DNA of 64,000 nt from NCBI RefSeq assembly GCF_027270315.1, contig NZ_CP114413.1, positions 7,626,001 to 7,690,000 of the forward strand. Reading direction: 5' to 3'. This document shows, one piece after another, positions 53,618 to 63,500 of the stretch. A program made the position numbers and the translations under genes. The first letter of the stretch is position 1. The number at the start of each line of letters is the position of its first letter. Source of the DNA: Streptomyces cinnabarinus. Its GTDB lineage: Bacteria > Actinomycetota > Actinomycetes > Streptomycetales > Streptomycetaceae. Under the pieces are notes generated by a model. It was not told the DNA's origin. It made no database searches and worked only from the letters and a program-made list of their open reading frames with translations.

Positions 53618-55450
53618 ATGAGTTCACCCATCGAGGATTACGCTCTCATCAGTGACCTGGAAACCGCCGCAATGGTGGGCAGGGACGGGTCCATCGACTG
53701 GTTGTGTCTGCCTCGGTTCGACTCTCCCGCCTGTCTGGCCGCGCTGCTGGGAACCCAGGCCAACGGTTTCTGGCGGGTGGCTCCGCGTACGGGCGGGCAC
53801 TGCACGCGCCGGGCCTACCGGCGGGACACGCTGGCCCTGGAAACCGAGTGGCGCAGCGGGGCCGACGCAGTGCGCGTCACCGACTTCATGCCCCCGCGTA
53901 CGCAATCGCCATGCGTGGTCCGGGTCGTCGAGGGGGTCTCGGGTTCCGTGCGCATGCGCAGTGAACTGCGGCTGCGGTTTCACCAGGGGCGTGTCGTGCC
54001 GTGGGTGCGGGAGGCCGACGTCGGCACGGTCTCGGTCGCCGGGCCCGACGCCGTATGGCTGCATGCCGACGGGCCGGTACACGTACCCGACCGGCAGGAC
54101 CCCACCGTGCTCGACTTCACGGTCCCGGCCGGTCAGCGGCTTGCGCTGACCCTCGTATGGTCGCCGTCCCACCTGCCCGGGGCGCCGCCTCCGCTGTCCG
54201 TCCCGGCGGAGACGGCGCTGAAGGAGACCACCGACTACTGGCGGCGCTGGGCCGCCCAGTGCCGCTACGAGGGGCCCTGGCGGGACGCGGTGGTGCGGTC
54301 CCTCATCACCCTCAAGGCGCTTACCTACGCTCCGACCGGCGGCATCGTCGCGGCGCCGACCACCTCGCTGCCCGGATGCATCGGAGGCGAGCGCAACTGG
54401 GACCACCGGTACTGCTGGCTGCGCGACTCCACACTCACCCTGTCCTGCCTGCTGCGCAGCGGCTACCGGGGCGAGGCCACGGCATGGCTGAACTGGCTGA
54501 TGCGGGCCATCGCGGGCGACCCCGCCCACCTGCAGACCGTGTACGGCGTCGGGGGACAGCGGCTCCTGCACGAGACCGAGGCGCCCTGGCTGACCGGCTA
54601 CGAGCGATCGCAGCCGGTCAGGTTCGGGAACTCGGCGGAGAACCAGTTCCAGCTGGACGTGTACGGCGAGGTGCTGGACACACTCTGTCTTTCGCTGCGG
54701 GCCGGGATACCCCTGCCCGCCCGCGTGTGGAGCCTGGTGGAGGCACTGATGAGCCACCTTCTCCTGCACTGGCGCGAACCCGATCAGGGCATGTGGCAGG
54801 TGCGCGGTCCGAGGCGGCAGTTCGTTCATTCCAAGGTCATGACCTGGGTGGCCGCCGACCGGGCGTTGCGCATGGGTGAGTTGCTGGGCCGGAACGGCTC
54901 CTCGGACAAGTGGCGGGAGCTGCGGGACGAGGTGCACCGGGAGGTGTGCCGGGAGGGTTGGGACGCGCGGCAGGGGTCGTTCGTGCAGTCCTACGGCTCC
55001 TCGGCCCTGGACGCCTCGGCGCTGCGGATCCCGAGGCTCGGCTTCCTGCCGCCCCGGGACAAGCGGGTGCGGGGCACCGTTCGCGCCGTACAGCGGCTCG
55101 ACCACGGGGGGTTCGTCCACCGGTACGGCCCCGGAGGCCAGGGCGTGCACGAGGTGGACGGCGTGCGGGGTCCCGAGGGCACCTTCGTGGCGTGCACCTT
55201 GTGGTACGCCGAGGCCCTCGCCGCCACGGGGCGGCGCGGACAGGCCCGGGAGGTCTTCGAACGGGCCCTCGCCGTCCGCAATGACGTCGGTCTGCTCGCC
55301 GAGCAGTGGGACCCGGACGCGGGCCGTCAACTGGGCAACGCGCCGCAGGCGTTCAGCCATGTCGCTCTGGTGGAGACGGCGTTCGCCCTGTCATCGGGGC
55401 CGTCCCACGGCGAACCGGGAGTGCACGGTTCTCATGGGGAGTCGGCATAG
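53618..55450 (+). CDS. Glycoside hydrolase family 15 protein (glucoamylase/trehalase-like)
   Basis: 610 aa. The N-terminal GH15 signature PIEDYALISDLETAAMVGRDGSIDWLCLPRFDSPA starts at residue ~4. The catalytic barrel carries RNWDHRYCWLRDSTLT, and a C-terminal EQWDPDAGRQLGNAPQAFSH holds the second catalytic Glu region. Cytosolic; acts on alpha-glucosides such as trehalose or glucan. ATG 53618 lacks a good ribosome site; a GTG at 53585 lies about 7 nt after a -10-like box and would give a leaderless transcript with 11 more residues. The 3' end overlaps the convergent galE by 19 bp. Confidence 0.9.
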   Translation: MSSPIEDYALISDLETAAMVGRDGSIDWLCLPRFDSPACLAALLGTQANGFWRVAPRTGGHCTRRAYRRDTLALETEWRSGADAVRVTDFMPPRTQSPCVVRVVEGVSGSVRMRSELRLRFHQGRVVPWVREADVGTVSVAGPDAVWLHADGPVHVPDRQDPTVLDFTVPAGQRLALTLVWSPSHLPGAPPPLSVPAETALKETTDYWRRWAAQCRYEGPWRDAVVRSLITLKALTYAPTGGIVAAPTTSLPGCIGGERNWDHRYCWLRDSTLTLSCLLRSGYRGEATAWLNWLMRAIAGDPAHLQTVYGVGGQRLLHETEAPWLTGYERSQPVRFGNSAENQFQLDVYGEVLDTLCLSLRAGIPLPARVWSLVEALMSHLLLHWREPDQGMWQVRGPRRQFVHSKVMTWVAADRALRMGELLGRNGSSDKWRELRDEVHREVCREGWDARQGSFVQSYGSSALDASALRIPRLGFLPPRDKRVRGTVRAVQRLDHGGFVHRYGPGGQGVHEVDGVRGPEGTFVACTLWYAEALAATGRRGQAREVFERALAVRNDVGLLAEQWDPDAGRQLGNAPQAFSHVALVETAFALSSGPSHGEPGVHGSHGESA

Positions 55451-56499
55451 CCGTGCGGGTTGAGGCGCTGGAAGCGCCAGGCGTCCCGGCACAGCTCGGC
55501 GAGCGACCTGGTGGGCCGCCAGCCCCAGGCCCGCCGCACCGCGCTGGAATCGGCGACGCGTTCCGCGACGTCTCCCGGGCGGCGCGGCCCGATCTCGTAC
55601 GGGATGGGCCTGCCGCACTCCCTGGAGAACGTGGCGACGAGGTCCAGGACGGAAACGCCCTCACCGGTGCCGAGGTTGTACACGCGCATACCCGGTTCGT
55701 CGCCGAGGCGGTCGAGCGCGAGGCGGTGCGCCTCGACGACGTCCATGACATGGAGATAGTCGCGGATCGCGGTTCCGTCGCGGGTCGGCCAGTCGTTGCC
55801 GAAGACCTCGAGCCGCTCGCGCCGGCGGTCGGCCACCTGGGCGAGGTACGGCATCAGATATCCCGGCGTGGCGTGGGGATCCTGGCCGAGCTGTCCGCTC
55901 GGGTGGGCGCCGGCCGGGGTGGAGCACCGCAGGCTCAGCACGCTGTACTCGGGATGGCGGCGGCAGACATCGGCGAGGATCTGCTCACAGATCCACTTCG
56001 AGGCCGCGTACGGGTTGGCCGGCCGGGCGGGGGTGGACTCGTCGAGCGGACCGGGCCCGGCGTCGCCGTAGACGGCGCAGGACGACGGGTACATGAGCCG
56101 GTGCACCCCGTGTTCGTGCATGACGCCCAGCAGGGCGGTCGTGCCGCCGACGTTGGCGTCGTAGTACTCGATGGGCATCCGCGTCGACCTGCCCCCGGCC
56201 TTGTGCGCGGCGAAGTGCACAACGGCGTCCACGGAGTGGCGGTCGAAGACGGCCGACAGGGCGTGTCGATCACGGATGTCCAGCTCGTAGACGGCACCGA
56301 CGAAGCGGCCGGCGATCCGTTCGATGCGGGCGAAGACCTGTGGAGTGCTGTTGGAGTAGTCGTCGACCACGATCACCTCGTAGCCGTGATCGAGGAGTTC
56401 CACGCAGGCATGACTGCCGACGAAGCCGGCCCCGCCGGTGACCAGTACGGTCGACGGCGTCCACGGAGCTTCACTTCCCTCGGCTGGTCTGCCTGCCAT
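55432..56499 (-). CDS. galE: UDP-glucose 4-epimerase
   Basis: 355-aa extended short-chain dehydrogenase. NAD motif VTGGAGFVGSHACVELL (residues ~19-35), catalytic Ser in PSSCAVYG and YxxxK in NPYAASKW. A motif usually LRYFNPxGAHPSG is LRCSTPAGAHPSG here. It makes UDP-galactose for polysaccharide building. ATG 56499 has its own promoter region with motif B; the preceding FAD gene ends 119 bp upstream on the same strand. Confidence 0.93.
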   Translation of the reverse strand: MAGRPAEGSEAPWTPSTVLVTGGAGFVGSHACVELLDHGYEVIVVDDYSNSTPQVFARIERIAGRFVGAVYELDIRDRHALSAVFDRHSVDAVVHFAAHKAGGRSTRMPIEYYDANVGGTTALLGVMHEHGVHRLMYPSSCAVYGDAGPGPLDESTPARPANPYAASKWICEQILADVCRRHPEYSVLSLRCSTPAGAHPSGQLGQDPHATPGYLMPYLAQVADRRRERLEVFGNDWPTRDGTAIRDYLHVMDVVEAHRLALDRLGDEPGMRVYNLGTGEGVSVLDLVATFSRECGRPIPYEIGPRRPGDVAERVADSSAVRRAWGWRPTRSLAELCRDAWRFQRLNPHGYADSP

Positions 56500-56530
56500 G
56501 GCAGGGCACCTTTGCTGCCTAGTACCGTAT

Positions 56531-56544
56531 GTTTACGACGTATA
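56531..56544. promoter_or_regulatory. Operator B upstream of galE
   Basis: GTTTACGACGTATA, the shared 14-bp motif. On the minus strand it lies between TTGTAC (-35-like) and TACGGT (-10-like, 16-nt spacing), 32 bp before the galE ATG. Confidence 0.6.
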
Positions 56545-56617
56545 TGTACAACTCTCGGGCACCTTGTCCCTGGAGTCAAGGACCCGCTGGCCGGGGCCTC
56601 GTCCGTGGCGCGGCGCA

Positions 56618-57841
56618 CTAGCGGCCCGACGCCGCCAGGTGCCGTGCCAACCGCGGGGAAGCGAACTCCGTGCCGCACACGAAACGCATGACGGGGCCGT
56701 ACGAAGCGGCGGCGGGCAACCCGGTGAAGTACAGCCCTGGTACCGACGAGCGGTATCCGGCGCCCAGCTTCGGCGTCCCCCTGCTGACCGCCAGTTCCGT
56801 GCGCAGCTCAGGGCTGAGGAAGTCCATGGCGGCGATGTCGACCCGGTATCCGGTGCCCGCGATCAAGTGGTCGGCCGACAGGTGGCGGGTACGGCCGTCT
56901 TCGGTCCGGACGGTCAGCACCGGACGCCGGCCGGGCGCGTCCGCACGGATGATCCGGTCGACCTCGGTGATCTCGGTCCTGCCCTCGAAGCGGTCGCGCA
57001 GCCACCAGGCTCCGAGGGGGCCGAGCACCCGGCGCACGAGGTGGTGACGGAGTCGGGCAGGGAGGAAGCGGTAGGGATGCGGGTAGTAGCAGAGCGCCCA
57101 CAGGGACCAGGCCCGGCCGAAGGGTGACCGGGGGCGGAACCGCGGCTGGTCCCAGGGCGGCGCACCGAACCCGACTCTGCCGTGCCCGCGAGTCACCACA
57201 CGTACGCGCGCTCCCGCCTCGGCCGCCAGCGTCGCCGTCTCCAGGGCGGACTGACCGGCACCTACGACCATGAGGTCCTGGCCGGAGAACCGGCTGAGGT
57301 CGGAGTGCTGGGAGGCGTGCGAGACGGGGCCGGCCGGCGACGGGCCGTCCGGTGCGGCGCCCGCGAGTTCCGGCGGGAGGTGGGCGAGGCCCGACAGGCC
57401 GGTCGCCACGACGACGGCCCGTGCGGTGAACAACTCGCCCGAGGACAGCTTCAGTTCGAAGCCCGCGGAGGTGGATCCGGGCCGGTCACCGCCGCGCCGG
57501 TCCACGGAGACCACCCGCACCCGCTCCAGCTCCGGTACGAGCTGTTGCTGGAACCATTCCCCGTAGGCGATGAACGTCTCGATCGGGATGATGTCGTCGT
57601 CCTTCACTAGCCGGGGTGTCCCGGCCGCATCGCAGTAGTCGACGAGGGTGTGTCCGGGCTGGGGCGCGTCGATGTTGCTGGCGGCGGGCGTCGACTTGAG
57701 GAGCATGCCGGCCGGCATGTGGTCGCGCCAGCTCACCATGGGTTCGCCGAACACGCGTACCGGAACGCCGAGTGCCCGCAGATGGGCGGCGGTGGACAGG
57801 CCGAACGGTCCCGCACCGATGATTGCTGTCGGAGTATTCAC
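56618..57841 (-). CDS. FAD/NAD(P)-binding oxidoreductase (flavin monooxygenase-like)
   Basis: 407 aa. FAD-binding IIGAGPFGLSTAAHL at residues 7-21 and a second Rossmann motif LMVVGAGQSALETA for NAD(P)H, with LIAGTGYRVDI near the end, typical of flavin monooxygenases/N-hydroxylases (Pyr_redox_3). GTG 57841 follows GGGAGG and overlaps the ATP-grasp stop by GTGA. A flavin oxygenase is unexpected in a polysaccharide locus and could oxidise a sugar substituent or a lipid amine; substrate unknown. Confidence 0.88.
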   Translation of the reverse strand: MNTPTAIIGAGPFGLSTAAHLRALGVPVRVFGEPMVSWRDHMPAGMLLKSTPAASNIDAPQPGHTLVDYCDAAGTPRLVKDDDIIPIETFIAYGEWFQQQLVPELERVRVVSVDRRGGDRPGSTSAGFELKLSSGELFTARAVVVATGLSGLAHLPPELAGAAPDGPSPAGPVSHASQHSDLSRFSGQDLMVVGAGQSALETATLAAEAGARVRVVTRGHGRVGFGAPPWDQPRFRPRSPFGRAWSLWALCYYPHPYRFLPARLRHHLVRRVLGPLGAWWLRDRFEGRTEITEVDRIIRADAPGRRPVLTVRTEDGRTRHLSADHLIAGTGYRVDIAAMDFLSPELRTELAVSRGTPKLGAGYRSSVPGLYFTGLPAAASYGPVMRFVCGTEFASPRLARHLAASGR

Positions 57842-59172
57842 GGAGTCCCTCCCAGGACGTCGGACGGCCTTCGTCTCTTGGTGGGCCGACGCAGGTGGCG
57901 GGCATGACGGGTCGAACTGGTCATGTTGCTGCGGCGGTTGGTGCGCCACAGCTGCAACAGGTGCTGGGCGCCCGGACGCACGACGCGCGCGAGCATCGTG
58001 AGGAACGGCAGCGGATCGTCACGCGCGAGCCACGCCAGCTCGGTGCCGTTCGCGCGCGCCGGGGCGTGCGGCGTCGTATAGCCGCTGCGGCGGTAGGCGA
58101 ACAGGGCGGGCAGGTCGATGTTCTCCACGATGAAGCGGTGACCGGCTCGCTGTTCCCCCGCGGGAACGGTCCGTCCGGTCAGATCCAGATGCATGGCGCG
58201 GACGACGTCGACCCCCGATTCGCTCTCGAACAGGCGGAACTGGGCGCCCATGCGCGGGTTGAAGTCGAGGAGTTTGTACTGACCATCGCGGCGGTCGAAC
58301 CGCAGGTCGAGGTCGATGATGCCGGCGAAGCCGATCCGTTTGATGAATCGCGCGACGAGGTCGGCGAGTTCCGGGTTGTCGACGACGTACGCGTTCGCCG
58401 TCATCCCCGCGTGCGGCGGCCAGGAGCGCACCTTGACCCCGGTGAACATCGCCAGCGCGGTGGAGGCGGTGTCGAAGTAGGCATGCACGATCCAGTCCTC
58501 GGCGTCCTCCCTCGGCAGGTACTCCTGAAGGATCACGCCGGGACGCTCGCCCCACTCGCGGGCCAGGGCGAGCAGGCCCTCGCGGGTGGCGATACGGGTG
58601 GTGCCGTTCACGGCCGGCCGGGTGCGCCGTACGAACGCCTCACGGTTCTTGGCCACCATCGGGAAGCGGGCCTTCGCGGCCAGGGCGACGATCTCCTCGT
58701 ACGACTGCGGGAAAGCGGCCGACGGGCTGGCGATGCCGTGCTCCACACACAGTTCGTGCAGCCCCTGTTTGCTGGCGAGGCGGCGAGGCAGCGCGGGATC
58801 GACGCGCGGGAAGAGGAAGAGGTCCCTCAACTCGTCCTGGTGCTCCGCGATCAGGACGGCGGCCTCCTCGTCGGTGGGTATCGGCACGGTGGGGCGCCCG
58901 ATGCGCCGGCCGATGCGCACCAGCCCCTCGACGAGCCGCTCGGCGTCCTCCGTGCCGGTGGTCGGCCAGACGAACGCGCGCTCCAGGAAACGGGACGAGG
59001 CCGCGGGCGTGCAGCGGTCCTCGGTGATGGCGTACATCGGCACGCCCAGCCTGCCCAGGCTGCGAATCGCGCCCACCCCGCCGTGGTGCAGCGGATAGTC
59101 GCCGACCTTCACGATCAGGCCCGGTGTTTCACGGTCGGCCAGGAAGGGCCTACCGGCAGATTCTGTGGCCAT
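57838..59172 (-). CDS. ATP-grasp carboxylate-amine ligase
   Basis: 444 aa. ATP-grasp fold: N-terminal GLIVKVGDYPLHHGGVGAIRSLGRLG, ATP-binding FPMVAKNREAF, and Mg-binding DFNPRMGAQF (Asn/Arg). It probably joins a carboxylate to an amine through an acyl-phosphate, perhaps adding an amino acid to a sugar acid. The C-terminal ~35 residues are very basic and disordered (RTNRRSN ... RRPTKRRRPSD). The gene starts at 59172, 18 bp after the glycosidase stop, and is coupled to the flavoprotein gene. Confidence 0.9.
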   Translation of the reverse strand: MATESAGRPFLADRETPGLIVKVGDYPLHHGGVGAIRSLGRLGVPMYAITEDRCTPAASSRFLERAFVWPTTGTEDAERLVEGLVRIGRRIGRPTVPIPTDEEAAVLIAEHQDELRDLFLFPRVDPALPRRLASKQGLHELCVEHGIASPSAAFPQSYEEIVALAAKARFPMVAKNREAFVRRTRPAVNGTTRIATREGLLALAREWGERPGVILQEYLPREDAEDWIVHAYFDTASTALAMFTGVKVRSWPPHAGMTANAYVVDNPELADLVARFIKRIGFAGIIDLDLRFDRRDGQYKLLDFNPRMGAQFRLFESESGVDVVRAMHLDLTGRTVPAGEQRAGHRFIVENIDLPALFAYRRSGYTTPHAPARANGTELAWLARDDPLPFLTMLARVVRPGAQHLLQLWRTNRRSNMTSSTRHARHLRRPTKRRRPSDVLGGTP

Positions 59173-59190
59173 GGATCTCTCCGCCTGTCC

Positions 59191-60540
59191 TCAGGGGCTC
59201 TTGAGCCAGCGCACTTGATAACCGTCCAGGTCGACGGTCCGGCCCTCGATCTCGGCTCGGACGGGCCGGTCGCGCGTGTTGACGACGAGCATCGCCGTGT
59301 CATCAGCGAGGACCCGCACGCTCGCGGCGTCGTCGGCTGCCACGTCCACCCGCCGGTACGTGGTACCGGGCGGGAACTCCTTGTCGAAGCGGCGTATCAG
59401 GTCGAGCGTCGGCTGCGCCCGGCCGCCGCTGCCGTCGGTGAGTTCGGTGCTGCGCCACAGACAGCGGGCGCAGCGGCCGCTACGGTCCTGCGGGTTCCAG
59501 TAGAAGCCCGTGGTGGCGCCGCCCTTGACCATGGCGATCAGTCCGGCCGCCTGCAGGGCGTGATCGAGCGGTTCGCTCACCTGGCTCTCGCTGCCTGTCC
59601 GCTCGACGTAGTACTCGGCCCACCACAGGGGCAGGGACGTCTGTTGCCGCACCCACCGGCCGACGGCCGTGAACTTGTCGGTGGCCCGGAACTCGTCCGG
59701 TACCGCCTCGTCGTTGCGGGTGCGGCTGGCACCGTCGACGGCGATGAAGTCCGCCCCGGCCTTGTGCCGGTTCCAGTACCGGAAGGCGTCGAGGACGCGC
59801 TGGTCGACGCTACCCCAAGGGCCCTTGAGGTCTGAGGCGTATGTCTCGACCCCGGGTGGATGGCTGTCCATGGTCAGGTACGGCCCGCCCACGAGGTTGT
59901 CCTTGTTCACCTTCTTCAGGGCCCGGTAGACCTTGTTGTACAGGGCCGTGTACCCCTCGTAGTCCCAGCGGTTCTTCCGCTCGTCGAAGAACCCCTTGAA
60001 CTCGTTCCAGACGATGAAGTGCCGTACGTCCGGGTAGCGTTCGGCGACGGTCGCGGCGAGAGCGGCGAAGTCGTCGTAGTGTTCGGGGTTCGGGGCCGCT
60101 TCCAGACGCGACCAGTCCGTGTGGCCCGGCGTGCCGCCCTTCATCCAGTCCGGGGCACAGCACAGGGTGATGACCGGCGTGCCGCCGGTCTTCCTGATGA
60201 GGTCGATACGGCGGTCCAGGGCCGCGAAGTCGTAGCGGCCGGGCCAGGCTTCAGGATTGGTGGCGCCCCAGCCCATGAGGTGCTGGTTCTGCGGGAGTGA
60301 CCGCGCGGACAGGGCCTTCCGCGCGGTCCTGAGGGCCTCGGGGCTGCCCACGTCGGCGCTGTACTGGGTGTGGGTCAGTCCCCAGCCGAGCGACGCCTTG
60401 GGCGGTGCGGTCGCCGGGCCGGACGTGCACGACAGGACGGGGGCGAGTACCACGGTGACCACTCCTAGGGCGACGAGCCGGGTTCGTCGGCGGACCGGCC
60501 CCGCGGCCGGGGCCGAATCCGGCCGGCCGGTGTCAGACAT
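59191..60540 (-). CDS. Secreted GH39-like glycosidase lipoprotein
   Basis: 449 aa. N-terminal signal with VALGVVTVVLAPVLSC (Cys near residue 38 as a lipobox candidate). TIM-barrel GH39-type: acid/base Glu in FIVWNEFKG and nucleophile Glu in LWWAEYYVE. A beta-sandwich tail (MLVVNTRDRPVRAEIEGRTVDL) closes the protein. Likely trims or edits the exported polysaccharide at the cell surface. Start codon overlaps the end of the flippase fusion by 8 bp. Confidence 0.88.
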   Translation of the reverse strand: MSDTGRPDSAPAAGPVRRRTRLVALGVVTVVLAPVLSCTSGPATAPPKASLGWGLTHTQYSADVGSPEALRTARKALSARSLPQNQHLMGWGATNPEAWPGRYDFAALDRRIDLIRKTGGTPVITLCCAPDWMKGGTPGHTDWSRLEAAPNPEHYDDFAALAATVAERYPDVRHFIVWNEFKGFFDERKNRWDYEGYTALYNKVYRALKKVNKDNLVGGPYLTMDSHPPGVETYASDLKGPWGSVDQRVLDAFRYWNRHKAGADFIAVDGASRTRNDEAVPDEFRATDKFTAVGRWVRQQTSLPLWWAEYYVERTGSESQVSEPLDHALQAAGLIAMVKGGATTGFYWNPQDRSGRCARCLWRSTELTDGSGGRAQPTLDLIRRFDKEFPPGTTYRRVDVAADDAASVRVLADDTAMLVVNTRDRPVRAEIEGRTVDLDGYQVRWLKSP

Positions 60541-63500
60541 GTGCCCGGGATGCCTTCCGCATCAGTCGGCGGGAGCCCCGGACCAGGGCGTATCCCTGGG
60601 TCAGGGCGCGGTCCCGGGCGAAGTTGCGGGCGATGGCGCGCCCTTCCACAAGCCGTGCGAACTCCTCGATTCCGGTGCTGCGCCGTACCGTCATCCGCCG
60701 CAGCGCAAAGGGACTTTGGTCCGGGGCCGCCGCAGCGTTGCCCACCACCAGGGCCTGGGTGAAGCCGGCCGCGCGCACCGCCTGGCGCACCCGGCGGTCG
60801 GAGTAGCCGTACGGGTAGGCGAAAGACGCGGGCGGGGTGCCGAGCTGCTCGGTGATGATCTCCTTGCAGCGCCCCAGCTCGTCATGGAGGGCGTCGGTGG
60901 GGATCTGGTCCAGTTGCGGGTGGCTGTGGCTGTGCCCGCCGATCTCGACGCCCTCCGCGGCGAGCTCGCGCACCTCGTCCCAGCCGAGCATGGTGTCGAG
61001 GGCGGCGCCGTGGATCTCGTGCGGGCCGCGAAGCCATCCCGTGGCGACGAACAGGGTGGCGGTGAACCGGAATTCGCGGAGCGTGTCCAGGGCGTTCCGG
61101 TGGACCCCCAGATAGCCGTCGTCGAAAGTGATCAGCACGCACCGGCGCGGCAGGGGCAGTTCGCCGCGCCAGGCAGCGGCGAGCTGGGCCGTCGTCATCG
61201 TGGTGTACTCACGCTCGGCGAGCAGCCGCATCTGTTCGGCGAACGCGTCCGGGGAAACGGACAGGGCTCGCATCGATGACGCGGGTGTCTGCGCGACCGA
61301 GTGGTACATCAGGATGGGCACCGAGGTCATCTCGGGAAGCTCCCTTGTGCCACCCGGTCCACGCGGCCCGTGGTCGGGCACGGACGGCACCTCCGGGATG
61401 TGGAAAGGGGATCTGTTGCCGCGGCCTCGGATCGTGCCGACCGCGTATCCGGCCGCCGCCGACACCACCCCGGTCACGATGGCTCCCGCGCGGCCCGCAC
61501 CTCCCCGGCGCCCCAGCAGTGTGTCGCGCAGCCCGCGCGCCACCCCGGCAGGGAGCACCCGGGTGGTGTAGCGGCGCTCCGACTCAAGGCCCTTGCCCAT
61601 CCCCACGTGCCGGGTGACCTGGGCCTTCGACAGTCCCTCGGCGTACGTGCGATGGCGGAAGTAGCTGAAGCGCTCCCGGGCGGCGGGGACCTTGTGGTGG
61701 ATGACCGCCCGGTCGTCCAGGAGGAGTACCGCCTCGGGCCTGGCGTTTGTCAGCCGGATGCAGAACTCGGTCTCCTCGCAGCCCAGTGGGTGCTTGTCGC
61801 CGTCGCGTCCGATGCCGGTGGCGAAGCCGCCCACCGCGTCGAAGGCCGTCCTGCGGTAGGAGGCGTTCCCGCCGAGCACATTGCGGACCGGCGCCCGCCC
61901 TCGGGGCAGCCCCTTGTACGCGCCGCCGACGACCCAGTCGAACTCCGCGGGGAACCAGGCGGGGCGATGACCCGAGGCCCACGCCGGCACGGTGCGGCCG
62001 CCCACCGCCATCACTCGCGGATCGATGTACGCCGACGCCATGTGCCGCAGCCAGTCCGGTTCCGCCACCGCGTCGTCGTCGAGGAAGGCGACGACCGTGC
62101 CCCGGGACGCGGCGATCCCGGAGTTGCGGCCTGCGGACAGGCCCCGCGGGCCCGTGTTGGCGAGCACCCGGACCGGCGGACCGCGATGTTCGACGGTCCG
62201 GTGGTTGTCGTACCGACGCTCGAGCCGATCGAGCAGCTTCCGGTTGTGGTCGACGACGAGCAGTATTTCCGACGCGGCCCTGGACTGTCGGCGTACCGAG
62301 TCCACGGCGGCAAGGATGTCCGCCCAGCGGTCCTCCGTGTACACGCAGATCACTACGGAGATGTCGGTTCGTGTCATGGTCTTCTCCTTGCCCGGGGCTC
62401 GGTCCTGTGCCGGCACGGGGTCGCCGGGCCGAGAATCGTCCGGCCACGCGTTCTCCGGACCCGGGAACAGCCAGTGCGACCGCCGGATCAGGAGGTAGAC
62501 GGCCAGCAGGCACTCGGCCGCGAGCCAGGCAGTGCCTGCTCCGGCGAGTCCGAGAACCGGCAGCAACAGATGTGACAGGCCCAGTACCAGCACGCACAGC
62601 GTCAGCTGCAACCCGACCACCAAGCGCAGTTGACGACGCACGCGGGCCACGTCGATGGCCAGGCTCACCAGGGTGTTCGGGAGCGCCGACAGGGCGAGCA
62701 GCCGTAGCAGCGTGGTGCCCTCTTGCGCGTACTGAGGGCCGAAGAACGAGAGCAGTGTCGGCGCGAGGACGATGATCGCCACCGCGGCGCAGGCCATCGC
62801 CAGCGCCGAGTGGCGCAGCACCCGAATCGCGTGCCGCGTCAGCTGCCGGGGGTCGCGCGCCGACTCCACGATCAGGGAGCTCCCCATGTTCGCCACCAGC
62901 AGGTAGGGGATGCAGCCGACGGACCAGGCGATCTGGAAGTAGGCACTGTGGTCGGCACCCATGGTGTTCAGCACCAGTAGGGGGACCAAGCTGTAGGCGG
63001 CTATGCGGAACAGCGAGCCGACGTAGTCCGCGGCCGCGTACCCGACCAGGCGGGGCGGGCGTTCCGCGTCCCGGGCCTCCCTCTCGTGGCGGGGCACCGC
63101 GCGGCGCAGCAGGACGTAGTTGGCCACGACGACGGCCACCACGAGGGCGCCGGCCCACGAGATCAGGATGCCGGCGAAGAGCGCCAGCGCGGCCCCCGCC
63201 GCCAGGAGGGCAATCTTCACGACAGCGAAGATCAGGTTCTCGTTCACGACCCAGCCCGGACTCCGCACCCCGGTCAGGGCGCCGTCCTGCAGGACGAAGA
63301 CGGCGTACCCGGCGGTGTATGTCACGAAGAAGACGGCCGTCAGCGGGTTGAGGAGGAAGTCGAGGCCGGGGGCGACGACGGGCACCAGGAGGAGGAACAC
63401 GGTGGCGGCCAGCATGCTGCACACCATGCTGACGGCATAGCAGGTGAGTATCAGTTTGCGGGTGCGACGCTCGGCGGACGGCAGGAAGCGCACCAGGAAG

